Below, in pieces: positions 1 through 8,117 of a stretch of 64,000 nucleotides of DNA. The notes under the pieces are model-generated. The model was given only the letters and a program-made list of their open reading frames with translations, made no database searches and was not told the origin of the DNA. The DNA comes from Flavobacteriaceae bacterium D16 (GTDB lineage: Bacteria > Bacteroidota > Bacteroidia > Flavobacteriales > Flavobacteriaceae): the NCBI GenBank assembly GCA_021295155.1, contig JAJTJC010000034.1, forward strand, positions 217,751 through 281,750. The letters run 5' to 3'. Made by a program: the position numbers and the translations under genes. Positions within the stretch are counted from its first letter, which is position 1. Each line of letters opens with the position of its first letter.

Positions 1-3000
1 GGTCGTTCCTGTCTTTAGGATAATGCGCCCAGTTCCAGGGAAAAACAGAACGTTCAATATGGGGCATGGTTACCAGGTGGCGACCCGTAGGATCACAGAG
101 CATAGCTGTATTGTAGTCACTGCCATTAGGATTCGCAGGATAAGCCTCATAGCCATATTTACCCACAATATCATAATTTTCTTCTCCGAGCGGAAGACTG
201 AATTTTCCTTCTCCATGGGATATCCATACTCCGAGCTTAGCACCTTCGAGACTGGATAGCATAACGGAATTATTCGGTTGAATGGTTACCGAAGTAAAAC
301 TGCTTTCGTGTTTGTGAGAATCATTAAAAGTCATTCTGCCATGTTCGGGATGATCGGGATTGATGAGATCTAATTCCATGAAAAGCTGACAGCCATTGCA
401 GATACCCACACTAAGGGTGTCTTCTTTTTCAAAAAATTTCTTTAAAGCTGTACGGGCTTTTTCGTTGTATTTAAATGCGCCTGCCCAACCTTTTGCACTT
501 CCCAGTACATCAGAATTGGAAAACCCGCCCACTGCACCTATGAACTGTATGTCTTCCAGGGTCTCCCTGCCTGAAATAAGATCAGTCATGTGTACGTCTT
601 TCACTTCAAAACCGGCCAGAAATAAGGCATGGGCCATTTCCCTTTCTGAATTGCTCCCTTTTTCTCTCAGGATAGCTGCTTTTGGTTTTGCGGTAGTATC
701 CCAGGCTGTCCACTGCCCGTTGAAATTTGCTGGAAAAACAAACTGTAATGGTTGTTGGGCATAGTTCTCATAGCGGTCTTTGGCAAGTCCGTTTGCTGTT
801 TGTTGTTCATCCAGCAAATAGGAGGTCTTGTACCAGTATTGTCTTAGTTCAGGGATATTTAAACTGAAGGAATCCTGGTGATTCTTGAGGGCTAGTTTCG
901 CCTCTTCAAGTACGTTTCCGATTTTAAAATACGATAGCCCCGCCTTTTCTAAATGGGCTTCTACCGAGCTGTCCTTTGCCTGAAAAACAAGCCCTGCGTT
1001 TTCCGCAAAGAGCAGTTTTGTGGTATCCTTTTCCCTCAAGGCACTCAGGTCTATCTGCGCTCCGAGATTCAGATCGGCGAAACACATCTCAAGTAGGGTG
1101 GTAATGAGCCCTCCCGAAGCTACATCATGCCCGGCAAGGATGAGGTCTTTGGTGATCAGTTCTTGAAGTGTATTGAAGGCATTACGGAGATAATCAGGGT
1201 TTTTCACTGAAGGGGCTTCACTTCCCACTTTATTCAGTACCTGGTTAAAGGAGGAGCCGCCTAATTTATAATCGTCTTGTGAGCAGTTGAGGTAGTAGAT
1301 AGGTCCGTCATCCTTTTGCAGGACAGGCTCTACTGTTTTAGACAGATCTTCGCAGTGCCCTGCAGCCGTAATGATTACTGTACCCGGTGCAATCACTTCT
1401 CCATCAGGATATTTTTGTTTCATACTCAGGGAATCCTTCCCTGTGGGCACATTGATCCCCAGGTCTATCGCAAATTCAGATACAGCCTTTACTGCTTCAT
1501 ATAGGCGTGCATCTTCTCCCGGGTTTTTGCAGGGCCACATCCAGTTAGCCGATAAGGAAACGGCACTTAACCCGCCCTGGAGTGGCGCCCAGACAATATT
1601 GGTCAAGGCCTCAGCAATGCTATTTCTGCTTCCGGACACAGGATCGATCAAACCAGAAACAGGAGAATGCCCAATAGAAGTTGCTATCCCGTCTTTTCCT
1701 TTGAAATCCAGGGCCATTACCCCACAATTGTTCAGCGGAAGCTGTAAAGGTCCGGCACATTGCTGGGTAGCTACACGGCCACCTACACAGCGATCAACTT
1801 TGTTGGTCAACCAGTCTTTGCAGGCAACGGCTTCCAGTTGCAGTACCTGTTTCAGGTATTCTTTAAAATCAATTATCTGATAATTAGCATCCTGGTAAAT
1901 CCGGTCTATCTGCTTGTCGTTCATTATTGTTTTGGGAGAACTACCAAACATATCGCTCAATTCCAGGTCCATGGGTTTTTCCGCTTTTTTTACAGATTCG
2001 AAAGTAAAGCGATGGTCCCCGGTAACTTCACCAACTTCATAGAGTGGTGAACGCTCCCTGGCGGCAACCCTCTTCAAAAGATCCATATCAGCGTCCCCCA
2101 TTACCAACCCCATCCTTTCCTGGGATTCATTTCCAATGATCTCCTTGGCTGAAAGGGTAGGATCGCCAATGGGCAACTGGTCCATGTCAATATGCCCTCC
2201 GGTTTCTTCTACCAGTTCCGAGAGACAGTTCAAATGTCCTCCGGCCCCGTGGTCGTGTATAGATACTACAGGGTTGTGGTCCAGTTCAACAAGGCCTCTG
2301 ATAGCATTTGCTGCTCGTTTTTGCATTTCCGGATTGGATCGCTGCACTGCATTGAGTTCAATAGCCGCACTAAATGCACCCGTATCTGCGCTGGAGACCG
2401 CAGCACCTCCCATACCTATGCGATAATTATCCCCACCAAGGATTACTATTTTATCTCCTTTTTTAGGGGTGTCTTTGAGCGCCTGATTGGCTTTACCATA
2501 ACCAATTCCTCCTGCTAGCATGATGACTTTATCATATCCCAGTCTCCTTTGATGCTCTTCATGCTCAAAAGTCAACACCGATCCCGAGATTAGCGGCTGC
2601 CCGAATTTATTTCCAAAATCGGAGGCCCCGTTAGATGCCTTGATGAGTATATCCATGGGAGTTTGATACAACCATTTCCTTTCGGGTACGCCCTTTTCCC
2701 ACGGTCTGTCCTTATCCAGCCTGCTGTATGACGTTATGTATACGGCTGTTCCAGCCAGGGGGAGTGATCCTTTTCCTCCTGCAAGCCTATCGCGGATTTC
2801 TCCCCCGGATCCTGTAGCCGCCCCATTGAACGGTTCTACCGTGGTAGGGAAATTGTGAGTTTCGGCCTTTAGGGAGATTACGGATTGAAAGGGCTTTTCC
2901 TCGTAATAATCCGGTTTGTCCGGTGATTTGGGAGCAAACTGAACTACTTCCGGTCCGGAGATAAAAGCTACATTGTCCTTGTAGGCAGAGACAATATGAT

Positions 3001-3601
3001 TGGGATGTTTTTCCGAGGTTTTTTTGATCAGCTTGAAGAGGGAAACGGGTTTTTCCTCTCCGTCAATGACGAATGTCCCGTTGAAGATTTTATGTCTGCA
3101 GTGCTCGGAGTTAACCTGACTAAAACCAAATACTTCCGAGTCGGTTAATTTCCTGCCCAACCGGTTTGAAAGCTCTTCCAGGTAAGATATTTCTTCTGCG
3201 TTTAGCGCCAATCCTTCCTGTTGGTTGTAGGCAGCAATATCATCCACTTCAATAATGGGTTGTGGAGTAATATGGATATCATAAAGGTCCTGGTCCAGCG
3301 TATTGTATTTCTGGAACAGCATGGGATCAAAATCTTCAAAATCTGCGCTAACTGCCTGAAACGACTCGATACGTATGATACCGCTCACCCCCATATTTTG
3401 GGTAATCTCTGTGGCATTAGTACTCCAGGGAGTAACCATGGCCGCTCTCGGACCAACAAAAAAGGCGTCCAGTGACGCCAATTCGAGTCTGGGTTCGTTC
3501 CCGAATAACCAGTTTAATTTTTCAGTATCCTGCTGTGAAAGATCCCCCTGGGCTTGCACGGCGTAAACTTTTCTGGCAATATCTCCAAAGAAGTGAATCA
3601 T
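1..3601 (-). CDS. purL: Phosphoribosylformylglycinamidine synthase (FGAM synthase), large single-chain form, 3' end cut off by window
   Basis: ATP- and glutamine-dependent conversion of FGAR to FGAM, step 4 of purine synthesis, in the cytosol. The minus frame opens at ATG 3601 (MIHFFGDIARKVYAV) and stays open to base 1, about 1200 residues. The usual single-chain length is 1200-1300, so only a short C-terminal piece is missing. Visible signatures: SQVNSEHCRHKIFNG in the first synthase half, LKAETHNFPTTVEPFNGAATG, IHDHGAGGHLNCLSELVE, the second-half run VPTGKDSLSMKQ, and the glutaminase motif SVGICNGCQL, whose first Cys is the expected nucleophile, near 390-410. The gene is monocistronic at its 5' side, with a -7 element at 3633-3640. 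Family assignment is firm. Confidence 0.97.
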   Translation of the reverse strand, partial: MIHFFGDIARKVYAVQAQGDLSQQDTEKLNWLFGNEPRLELASLDAFFVGPRAAMVTPWSTNATEITQNMGVSGIIRIESFQAVSADFEDFDPMLFQKYNTLDQDLYDIHITPQPIIEVDDIAAYNQQEGLALNAEEISYLEELSNRLGRKLTDSEVFGFSQVNSEHCRHKIFNGTFVIDGEEKPVSLFKLIKKTSEKHPNHIVSAYKDNVAFISGPEVVQFAPKSPDKPDYYEEKPFQSVISLKAETHNFPTTVEPFNGAATGSGGEIRDRLAGGKGSLPLAGTAVYITSYSRLDKDRPWEKGVPERKWLYQTPMDILIKASNGASDFGNKFGQPLISGSVLTFEHEEHQRRLGYDKVIMLAGGIGYGKANQALKDTPKKGDKIVILGGDNYRIGMGGAAVSSADTGAFSAAIELNAVQRSNPEMQKRAANAIRGLVELDHNPVVSIHDHGAGGHLNCLSELVEETGGHIDMDQLPIGDPTLSAKEIIGNESQERMGLVMGDADMDLLKRVAARERSPLYEVGEVTGDHRFTFESVKKAEKPMDLELSDMFGSSPKTIMNDKQIDRIYQDANYQIIDFKEYLKQVLQLEAVACKDWLTNKVDRCVGGRVATQQCAGPLQLPLNNCGVMALDFKGKDGIATSIGHSPVSGLIDPVSGSRNSIAEALTNIVWAPLQGGLSAVSLSANWMWPCKNPGEDARLYEAVKAVSEFAIDLGINVPTGKDSLSMKQKYPDGEVIAPGTVIITAAGHCEDLSKTVEPVLQKDDGPIYYLNCSQDDYKLGGSSFNQVLNKVGSEAPSVKNPDYLRNAFNTLQELITKDLILAGHDVASGGLITTLLEMCFADLNLGAQIDLSALREKDTTKLLFAENAGLVFQAKDSSVEAHLEKAGLSYFKIGNVLEEAKLALKNHQDSFSLNIPELRQYWYKTSYLLDEQQTANGLAKDRYENYAQQPLQFVFPANFNGQWTAWDTTAKPKAAILREKGSNSEREMAHALFLAGFEVKDVHMTDLISGRETLEDIQFIGAVGGFSNSDVLGSAKGWAGAFKYNEKARTALKKFFEKEDTLSVGICNGCQLFMELDLINPDHPEHGRMTFNDSHKHESSFTSVTIQPNNSVMLSSLEGAKLGVWISHGEGKFSLPLGEENYDIVGKYGYEAYPANPNGSDYNTAMLCDPTGRHLVTMPHIERSVFPWNWAHYPKDRND

Positions 3602-3632
3602 GGGCCTTAAAAGGTATTTTATGAAGAAAGCA

Positions 3633-3640
3633 CAAATTTA
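3633..3640 (-). promoter_or_regulatory. Promoter -7 element for purL
   Basis: On the minus strand this reads TAAATTTG, a perfect match to the Bacteroidota -7 consensus TAnnTTTG, 32 bases before the purL ATG. No convincing TTTG -33 box lies 17-21 bases upstream, so the call rests on the -7 box alone. Confidence 0.5.
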
Positions 3641-3699
3641 CATTTTTATAGGGGATATCGGACAGCGGGTTTTAAACAATTATCCCCTGTGATTGTTGA

Positions 3700-4911
3700 T
3701 TACTTTCGACTGAGTCTGGCCATGTAAAAGCCGTCAAAACCATCATCAGCCGGGGAACAGTGCTTTTCTTCTTCCAAAACAAAATTACTGCCGCACTCTT
3801 TTTGCAAAAATTTCTGCAGCTGTTGCTCATTTTCCTGGGGCAGGATAGAGCAGGTGGCATATACCAATTTACCTCCTGGTTTTACCATACGGGAATAGTC
3901 GGCCAGAAGCTGACTCTGAGTGTTTGTCACTCGTTCTAGGAAGTCCGGATTCAGTTTCCATTTCGCATCAGGATTACGCCTGAGAACTCCCAAACCGGTA
4001 CATGGGGCATCGATCAATACCCGATCTGCACGGTTATGCAAGCGTTTTATGACCTTGGTGCTCTGGATCAGTCTTGGTTCCAGGTTGTGCACCCCATTTC
4101 GTCTGGCACGAAGCTTTAACTGCTTAAGTTTATAGTCATAGATATCCAGTGCTAACAAATGGCCTTTGTTTTCCATAAGGGCCGCAAGATGCAGGCTTTT
4201 TCCTCCCGCTCCGGCACAAGCATCTACTACCAATTGCCCCGGTTTTACCTGCAGAAAAGGAGCAACCAATTGCGAAGAAGCATCCTGTACTTCAAACCAT
4301 CCCTTTTTGAAATAGGGTGTCTTAAATACGTCCTGTCTTTGTTTAAGCAGCAATGCATCGGGATAGGTTTTTAATTTTACTGTTTCTATTCCCAATGTCG
4401 ATAATTCCTTTTGCAGCGCAGCAGGATTCGTTTTGAGTCGGTTTACCCGGAGAACCACGGATGCCTGCTGATTAAGGGCGGCCAACTCTTTTGACCATCT
4501 GTCTCCGCCTAAAGCCTGTTCGCCCACTTCATCCAGCCAGTCCGGCACAGCCTCCCGGTATTTTCGAATTTTGGCGAGTTCATCAAATTTACCTTTGATA
4601 CGCCTGGTAGGGGTGTTTTTAAATTGATCCCAATCTGGTAATGGAATTCCCCGAAGGGTAGCCCATACGGCGAATACCCGAAAGAGATCGGCCCGTGTCC
4701 ATGGTGATTTCACTTCGGCGATTTCCTGGTAAAGTCGCTTGTAACGGACTATTTCGTAGGTAGTTTCTGCTATAAACCCCCTGTCACGGGAGCCCCAGCG
4801 CTTGTCGCGTTTCAGTATTTTCTGCACCACCTTATCCGCATATTCCTCCTCATTGAAGATCATGCTCAGGGCATCTATTACAGCAAGGACCAGATTTCGG
4901 TGTAGGCGCAT
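3700..4911 (-). CDS. RsmB/NOP-family rRNA (cytosine-5) methyltransferase
   Basis: S-adenosylmethionine-dependent m5C methyltransferase acting on ribosomal RNA, 403 aa from ATG 4911. The N-terminal about 150 residues form an RNA-binding, NusB-like region. The catalytic part shows the SAM-binding motif DACAGAGGKS (about 230-239), the motif IV cysteine in DAPCTG (Cys304) and the motif VI cysteine in YATCS (Cys354); the two-cysteine arrangement defines the RsmB/NOP2 family. The exact target position cannot be read from sequence; RsmB (C967) or RsmF-like activity are both possible. It starts back to back with the propeller lipoprotein at 4979, and the two promoters overlap in the 67-base gap. Confidence 0.93.
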   Translation of the reverse strand: MRLHRNLVLAVIDALSMIFNEEEYADKVVQKILKRDKRWGSRDRGFIAETTYEIVRYKRLYQEIAEVKSPWTRADLFRVFAVWATLRGIPLPDWDQFKNTPTRRIKGKFDELAKIRKYREAVPDWLDEVGEQALGGDRWSKELAALNQQASVVLRVNRLKTNPAALQKELSTLGIETVKLKTYPDALLLKQRQDVFKTPYFKKGWFEVQDASSQLVAPFLQVKPGQLVVDACAGAGGKSLHLAALMENKGHLLALDIYDYKLKQLKLRARRNGVHNLEPRLIQSTKVIKRLHNRADRVLIDAPCTGLGVLRRNPDAKWKLNPDFLERVTNTQSQLLADYSRMVKPGGKLVYATCSILPQENEQQLQKFLQKECGSNFVLEEEKHCSPADDGFDGFYMARLSRK

Positions 4912-4928
4912 AGTGGAAAATTATCGGA

Positions 4929-4960
4929 CAAAGGTATTGCTTTCCTTCAGAACGAGTAAA
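4929..4960 (-). promoter_or_regulatory. Promoter of the RsmB-family methyltransferase gene
   Basis: On the minus strand a -7 box TACCTTTG lies at 4936-4929, with a weaker TTTA about 20 bases upstream. The predicted start of transcription falls just before the ATG at 4911. The element interleaves with the plus-strand promoter 4936-4964. Confidence 0.5.
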
Positions 4961-4964
4961 TTTG
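4936..4964 (+). promoter_or_regulatory. Promoter of the beta-propeller lipoprotein gene
   Basis: ATTG at 4936-4939, a 17-base spacer, then TAAATTTG at 4957-4964, matching the Bacteroidota TTTG / TAnnTTTG layout. It ends 14 bases before the ATG at 4979, which supports that start rather than any earlier in-frame codon. Confidence 0.55.
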
Positions 4965-4978
4965 ATAAACTTCATATA

Positions 4979-6007
4979 ATGCGTATTGCGACTATTTTAC
5001 TGGTGTTGCTTATCTGCTCATGTGCAGATGCCCCCGATCCGATGAGAGAATTTACCTCAGTAGAAGTGGATATTCTCTATCGGGATTCTATTAGTATTCG
5101 GGCCATTGAGATTATGGATGGAAGTCTTGCTTTCGCAGCGAACAAAGGGGTCTTTGGGAACATTGATTTAAGCTCAGGTAAGGTGCGGACAGCTGTACAG
5201 TCTTATGACAGTATTTTGCCAGAATTCCGGGCTATTGCGCATACTTCGACAGATTTTTTCATGCTCTCAGCAGGCAACCCTGCATTGTTGTACAAAACCG
5301 GAGAGACAGGTAGAATGGAGTTGGTGTATTCTGAGATGGGAGCAGGTGTTTTTTACAATGCAATGGCTTTCTGGAATGACCTGGAAGGTATGGCAATTGG
5401 GGATAGCATGGACGGTTGTCTTTCTGTAATTATCACCAGGGATGGCGGACAAAACTGGTCTAAGCTTGCTTGTGATCAGCTCCCCACGTCTGTTGAAGGA
5501 GAGGGGGCCTTCGCAGCCAGTAACTCCAATATTGCCATAATCGGCGATACAGCCTGGGTAGCTACTACACAGGGCAGGGTATTGCGAACAGCAGATCGGG
5601 GTAGGAGCTGGGATGTGGTTCAAACCCCGATGGAATCACTAGCAGAAGCCCAGGGCATATTCAGTATTGCTTTTTATAATGCGGATACCGGCTTTGCTAT
5701 CGGAGGGGATTATACGAAGCCAGAGATTAAGCGTGCTAACAAAGCATTGAGCCAGGATGGTGGTAAGAGCTGGCAGCTGGTTGCAGAAGGGGAGACTCCC
5801 GGTTATAAAAGTTGTGTGCAGTATCTTCCCAATTCTAAAGGAAGGGGACTGGTTGCAGTGGGATATACAGGGATCTCCTATTCTTCCGATTCAGGAAACC
5901 AATGGACCGACCTATCCAGGGAACCATTCTACACCCTGCGCTTTCTTAATGATTCCACCGCTTTTGCGGCAGGAAAAAACAGGTTAGCCCGATTATCGTT
6001 TAAATAA
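4979..6007 (+). CDS. YCF48/BNR-type beta-propeller lipoprotein
   Basis: 342 aa with a lipoprotein signal (MRIATILLVLLICSC, lipid-carrying Cys15). I chose ATG 4979 because it gives a clean signal peptide directly behind a promoter; the frame is open further upstream but runs into the divergent gene. Four Asp-box repeats of type (S/T)xDxGxxW can be read: TRDGGQNW, TADRGRSW, SQDGGKSW and SSDSGNQW, with the beta-propeller spacing of YCF48/BNR proteins, often labelled 'oxidoreductase' in flavobacteria. No catalytic residues are evident. It is likely anchored in the outer membrane or periplasm; function unknown. Confidence 0.85.
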   Translation: MRIATILLVLLICSCADAPDPMREFTSVEVDILYRDSISIRAIEIMDGSLAFAANKGVFGNIDLSSGKVRTAVQSYDSILPEFRAIAHTSTDFFMLSAGNPALLYKTGETGRMELVYSEMGAGVFYNAMAFWNDLEGMAIGDSMDGCLSVIITRDGGQNWSKLACDQLPTSVEGEGAFAASNSNIAIIGDTAWVATTQGRVLRTADRGRSWDVVQTPMESLAEAQGIFSIAFYNADTGFAIGGDYTKPEIKRANKALSQDGGKSWQLVAEGETPGYKSCVQYLPNSKGRGLVAVGYTGISYSSDSGNQWTDLSREPFYTLRFLNDSTAFAAGKNRLARLSFK

Positions 6008-6036
6008 AAACGGGAAGGTTAACCCCGCCCGTTTCT
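6005..6036. terminator. Possible bidirectional terminator hairpin
   Basis: AAACGGG (6008-6014) pairs with CCCGTTT (6028-6034) between two convergent genes. The loop is long (13 bases) and flanking T/A runs are short, so strength is uncertain. Confidence 0.35.
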
Positions 6037-6072
6037 ATCAACACGTATACAAACAACAATCATCCTAATTCT

Positions 6073-6420
6073 TTATATTCTGACTACGATATAGCCACGA
6101 CTTCTTTTCTGGTAGTAGACACCATTGTATCGGTAGTATTTCCTTCCTTTTATCCTAACAACCTTTCTACCTCTTGGCAAAGTTCTGACAACTACCCCTG
6201 CAGGTGCGGCAGCAACAACATAACGTCTGCCTGAGGTCCGGTACCAGATGCCTTTGGAGTAATGAAACCGCACCCCTTTATGTACATATACTTTTGGATT
6301 GTGAACCGTGGTTACCACGACCCCTATCTTAATTTGAGGAGTAAGATTGGTGTTGGCCTGGCCGATGGCGAAGCCTCCCATTAATGCGGTGATAATAAGT
6401 AAAGATTTGAGACTTTTCAT
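6073..6420 (-). CDS. Secreted DUF6515-family small protein
   Basis: 115 aa. The signal peptide is residues 1 to about 22 (MKSLKSLLIITALMGGFAIGQA). The mature part is rich in Tyr, Arg and Val, with two related blocks: FHYSKGIWYRT...YVVAAAPAGVVVRTLP and KYYRYNGVYYQKR...GYIVV. This Y-x-x-G-x-[WY]-Y pattern is that of the DUF6515 family found in Bacteroidota. Very basic and probably periplasmic or surface-exposed. Function is unknown. It is transcribed separately from the ECF cluster, since a terminator lies just upstream at 6478-6505. Confidence 0.7.
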   Translation of the reverse strand: MKSLKSLLIITALMGGFAIGQANTNLTPQIKIGVVVTTVHNPKVYVHKGVRFHYSKGIWYRTSGRRYVVAAAPAGVVVRTLPRGRKVVRIKGRKYYRYNGVYYQKRSRGYIVVRI

Positions 6421-6477
6421 AACTTGTTTTTTTAAGATTTCTAATACTAAGACCGCAGGATTCTCAATAGGTTTAAT

Positions 6478-6505
6478 AAAAAAGGAAGCCGATGGGCTCC
6501 CTTTT
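6478..6505 (-). terminator. Intrinsic terminator closing the ECF sigma / Spy-like operon
   Basis: On the minus strand AAAAGG-G-AGCC pairs with GGCT-T-CCTTTT around a CATC loop (one mismatch), followed by a T-run. It lies 24 bases after the stop of the Spy-like gene. Confidence 0.75.
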
Positions 6506-6528
6506 GTGCATTTAATCGAAAGTTATGT

Positions 6529-6978
6529 TTAATTGCCTCTGCGACGCTGTTGGATTTCACGTAACAGGCGTTTTTTAAAATCTTCCTCTGCTTTAATCAG
6601 TAGAAAGGTTTTCTTAGCCGAGAGTACCTCTTGTATATCGCCCATAAAAATCATATTCAAGCGGTGCTTCTCTTTCTCCAGGGTCATAGATTGCTGTAGC
6701 AAGGCATCTGCTTCCCTTTCAGAAAGGTTTTCAAAATCAATCAGCTTACTCCTGATCTCTCTGCGCTCTTTCCTTTTAAGGGACTCCAGGTTTTCTTCAT
6801 GCGCATTATAAATGGGCCAGAATGCCTGCGCCTCGCTGCTCGAAAGACTCAGTCGTTCCGTTATAAAGGCCACTTTTAAAGTCTTTATTCGTTCCCGTGC
6901 TGGTCTTCCCTGACTATATCCACTGGCCAATGCCAACAAAAAAAGTATCAGCGCCCCTATTTTGCTTAACTTATTCAT
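6529..6978 (-). CDS. Spy/CpxP-like periplasmic protein of an ECF sigma module
   Basis: 149 aa from ATG 6978; an in-frame TTG three codons upstream is less likely. The signal peptide is MNKLSKIGALILFLLALASGYSQG. The mature part is wholly helical and highly charged, with LTxxQ/Spy-like features: an LSLSSSEAQAFWPIYNAHEE segment, then paired helices rich in Lys, Arg and Glu (LESLKRKERREIRSKL). In flavobacterial annotation such proteins are called 'sensor of ECF-type sigma factor'. The start overlaps the end of the membrane-protein gene by 8 bases, so the two are translationally coupled. Likely periplasmic sensor or chaperone by analogy with CpxP, ZraP and CnrX; this is inference. Confidence 0.75.
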   Translation of the reverse strand: MNKLSKIGALILFLLALASGYSQGRPARERIKTLKVAFITERLSLSSSEAQAFWPIYNAHEENLESLKRKERREIRSKLIDFENLSEREADALLQQSMTLEKEKHRLNMIFMGDIQEVLSAKKTFLLIKAEEDFKKRLLREIQQRRRGN

Positions 6979-7486
6979 TGTATTCAATATTTAATTCATA
7001 CAGATCTTCTACATTCTCATCCAGATAATCTATGATGTTCTCCTCATTTAACTCGTTATCCAGTATGTCATTTACTTCAATTTCTTCAATCGGTAATACT
7101 TCAGCAATTTCATAGGAGGTTAACCCCAGATCGTTTTCTTCGAGATAAGTTTCCAATTCGGCACTAGCCAAATCGCTGAAGGTAAATTCTTCGGTCTGTC
7201 CTAATCGGAACCCAATAACAATTACAACCAAGGCTGCAATTGATGCTGCAACCAAATAATACTTTTTCCAGGGGTTAAGTCTGATAACCTTATTCTCTTG
7301 AGATGCCCCTATCCGGGAACTCAGCTTATCCTGGAGGCTGTCAAAATAACCCTCCGGGACGGCAAACCCATCATCGCCGGGCAAATCCAGGTTCTCCTGA
7401 TCAAGACGGTCCATAAGGCGCTTGTTAAGCCCCTCAAAATAGCCATCCGGAACCTTGAATCCTTCTTTTTTATATTTTTTGTCCAT
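6971..7486 (-). CDS. One-helix membrane protein, putative anti-sigma factor
   Basis: 171 aa. A cytosolic N-terminus (about 1-74) is followed by one transmembrane helix (about 76-96, YYLVAASIAALVVIVIGFRLG) and a very acidic C-terminal tail (EEIEVNDILDNELNEENIIDYLDE). The N-terminal part holds an internal duplication: FKVPDGYFEGLNKRLMDRL (10-28) and FAVPEGYFDSLQDKLSSRI (41-59). It lies 33 bases after the ECF sigma gene and overlaps the Spy-like gene, which argues for a membrane-bound anti-sigma role. No zinc anti-sigma motif (HxxxCxxC) is present, so it is not a ZAS protein. Function inferred from position only. Confidence 0.7.
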   Translation of the reverse strand: MDKKYKKEGFKVPDGYFEGLNKRLMDRLDQENLDLPGDDGFAVPEGYFDSLQDKLSSRIGASQENKVIRLNPWKKYYLVAASIAALVVIVIGFRLGQTEEFTFSDLASAELETYLEENDLGLTSYEIAEVLPIEEIEVNDILDNELNEENIIDYLDENVEDLYELNIEYNE

Positions 7487-7519
7487 CGTTTAGGTTTGAC
7501 ATTCTTTTTGTTTATTGGT

Positions 7520-8062
7520 TTAATCCTCCTTCAGGTAGCTCTGAATTTTCTTTGCTGCCAAATGGTAGGAGGCTTTTAACCCACCAACCGAGGTATCCAG
7601 TATCTCCGATATCTCATCGTATTTCAGTTCCTGGAAGTACCTCATATTAAAAATCAATTTCTGTTTTTCCGGTAAGCTGGCAATAGCTTTCTGCAATTTC
7701 AGCTGGATCTCATCACCTTCAAAATAGACATCGGACTCCAGCTGATTGACCATAGATTCCTGCAGCGCTTCGCTACTTTGCCCTAACTTACGGGATTTAA
7801 TCTTTAGAAAACTCAATGCTTCGTTTGTGGCGATTCTGTACATCCAGGAATACAGTTTACTGTCTCCCTTGAATTTTTCAATATTGCGAAACACTTTAAT
7901 AAAGGTATTCTGCAGTACATCGTCGGCATCGTCATGATTCATTACAATTCTCCGTATGTGCCAATACAGACGCTCCTTATAGGTGTTGACCAGGACTTCA
8001 AAAGCCCGGGCCTGACTTTCCTTGTCCTTTAATTGTGCTACTAAGGTTTCTTCTGCAATCAA
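7520..8062 (-). CDS. RNA polymerase ECF-type sigma factor
   Basis: 180 aa. Region 2 (about 28-86) has the typical DADDVLQNTFIKVFRNIEKFKGDSKLYSWMYRIATNEAL run. Region 4 (about 125-178) has LPEKQKLIFNMRYFQELKYDEISEILDTSVGGLKASYHLAAKKI, a helix-turn-helix. The start is TTG 8062: the frame is closed by a stop only eight codons further up and there is no ATG or GTG in that gap. First gene of a sigma / membrane protein / Spy-like module, 55 bases after the MsbA-like exporter, with no clear promoter in the gap. It may be co-transcribed with the envelope genes upstream. Confidence 0.92.
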   Translation of the reverse strand: MIAEETLVAQLKDKESQARAFEVLVNTYKERLYWHIRRIVMNHDDADDVLQNTFIKVFRNIEKFKGDSKLYSWMYRIATNEALSFLKIKSRKLGQSSEALQESMVNQLESDVYFEGDEIQLKLQKAIASLPEKQKLIFNMRYFQELKYDEISEILDTSVGGLKASYHLAAKKIQSYLKED

Positions 8063-8117
8063 AGCAAGCTTCTTGTGATCCTTAGACTATAGCTGATGGC
8101 AATAGTTTAATTGTAAT

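Noticed and set aside
1371..1880. Plus-strand open frame of 169 codons inside purL
   Set aside because: It lies opposite the purL coding strand, where every purL motif is readable; its own translation is low-complexity Ser/Pro-rich and matches nothing I know.
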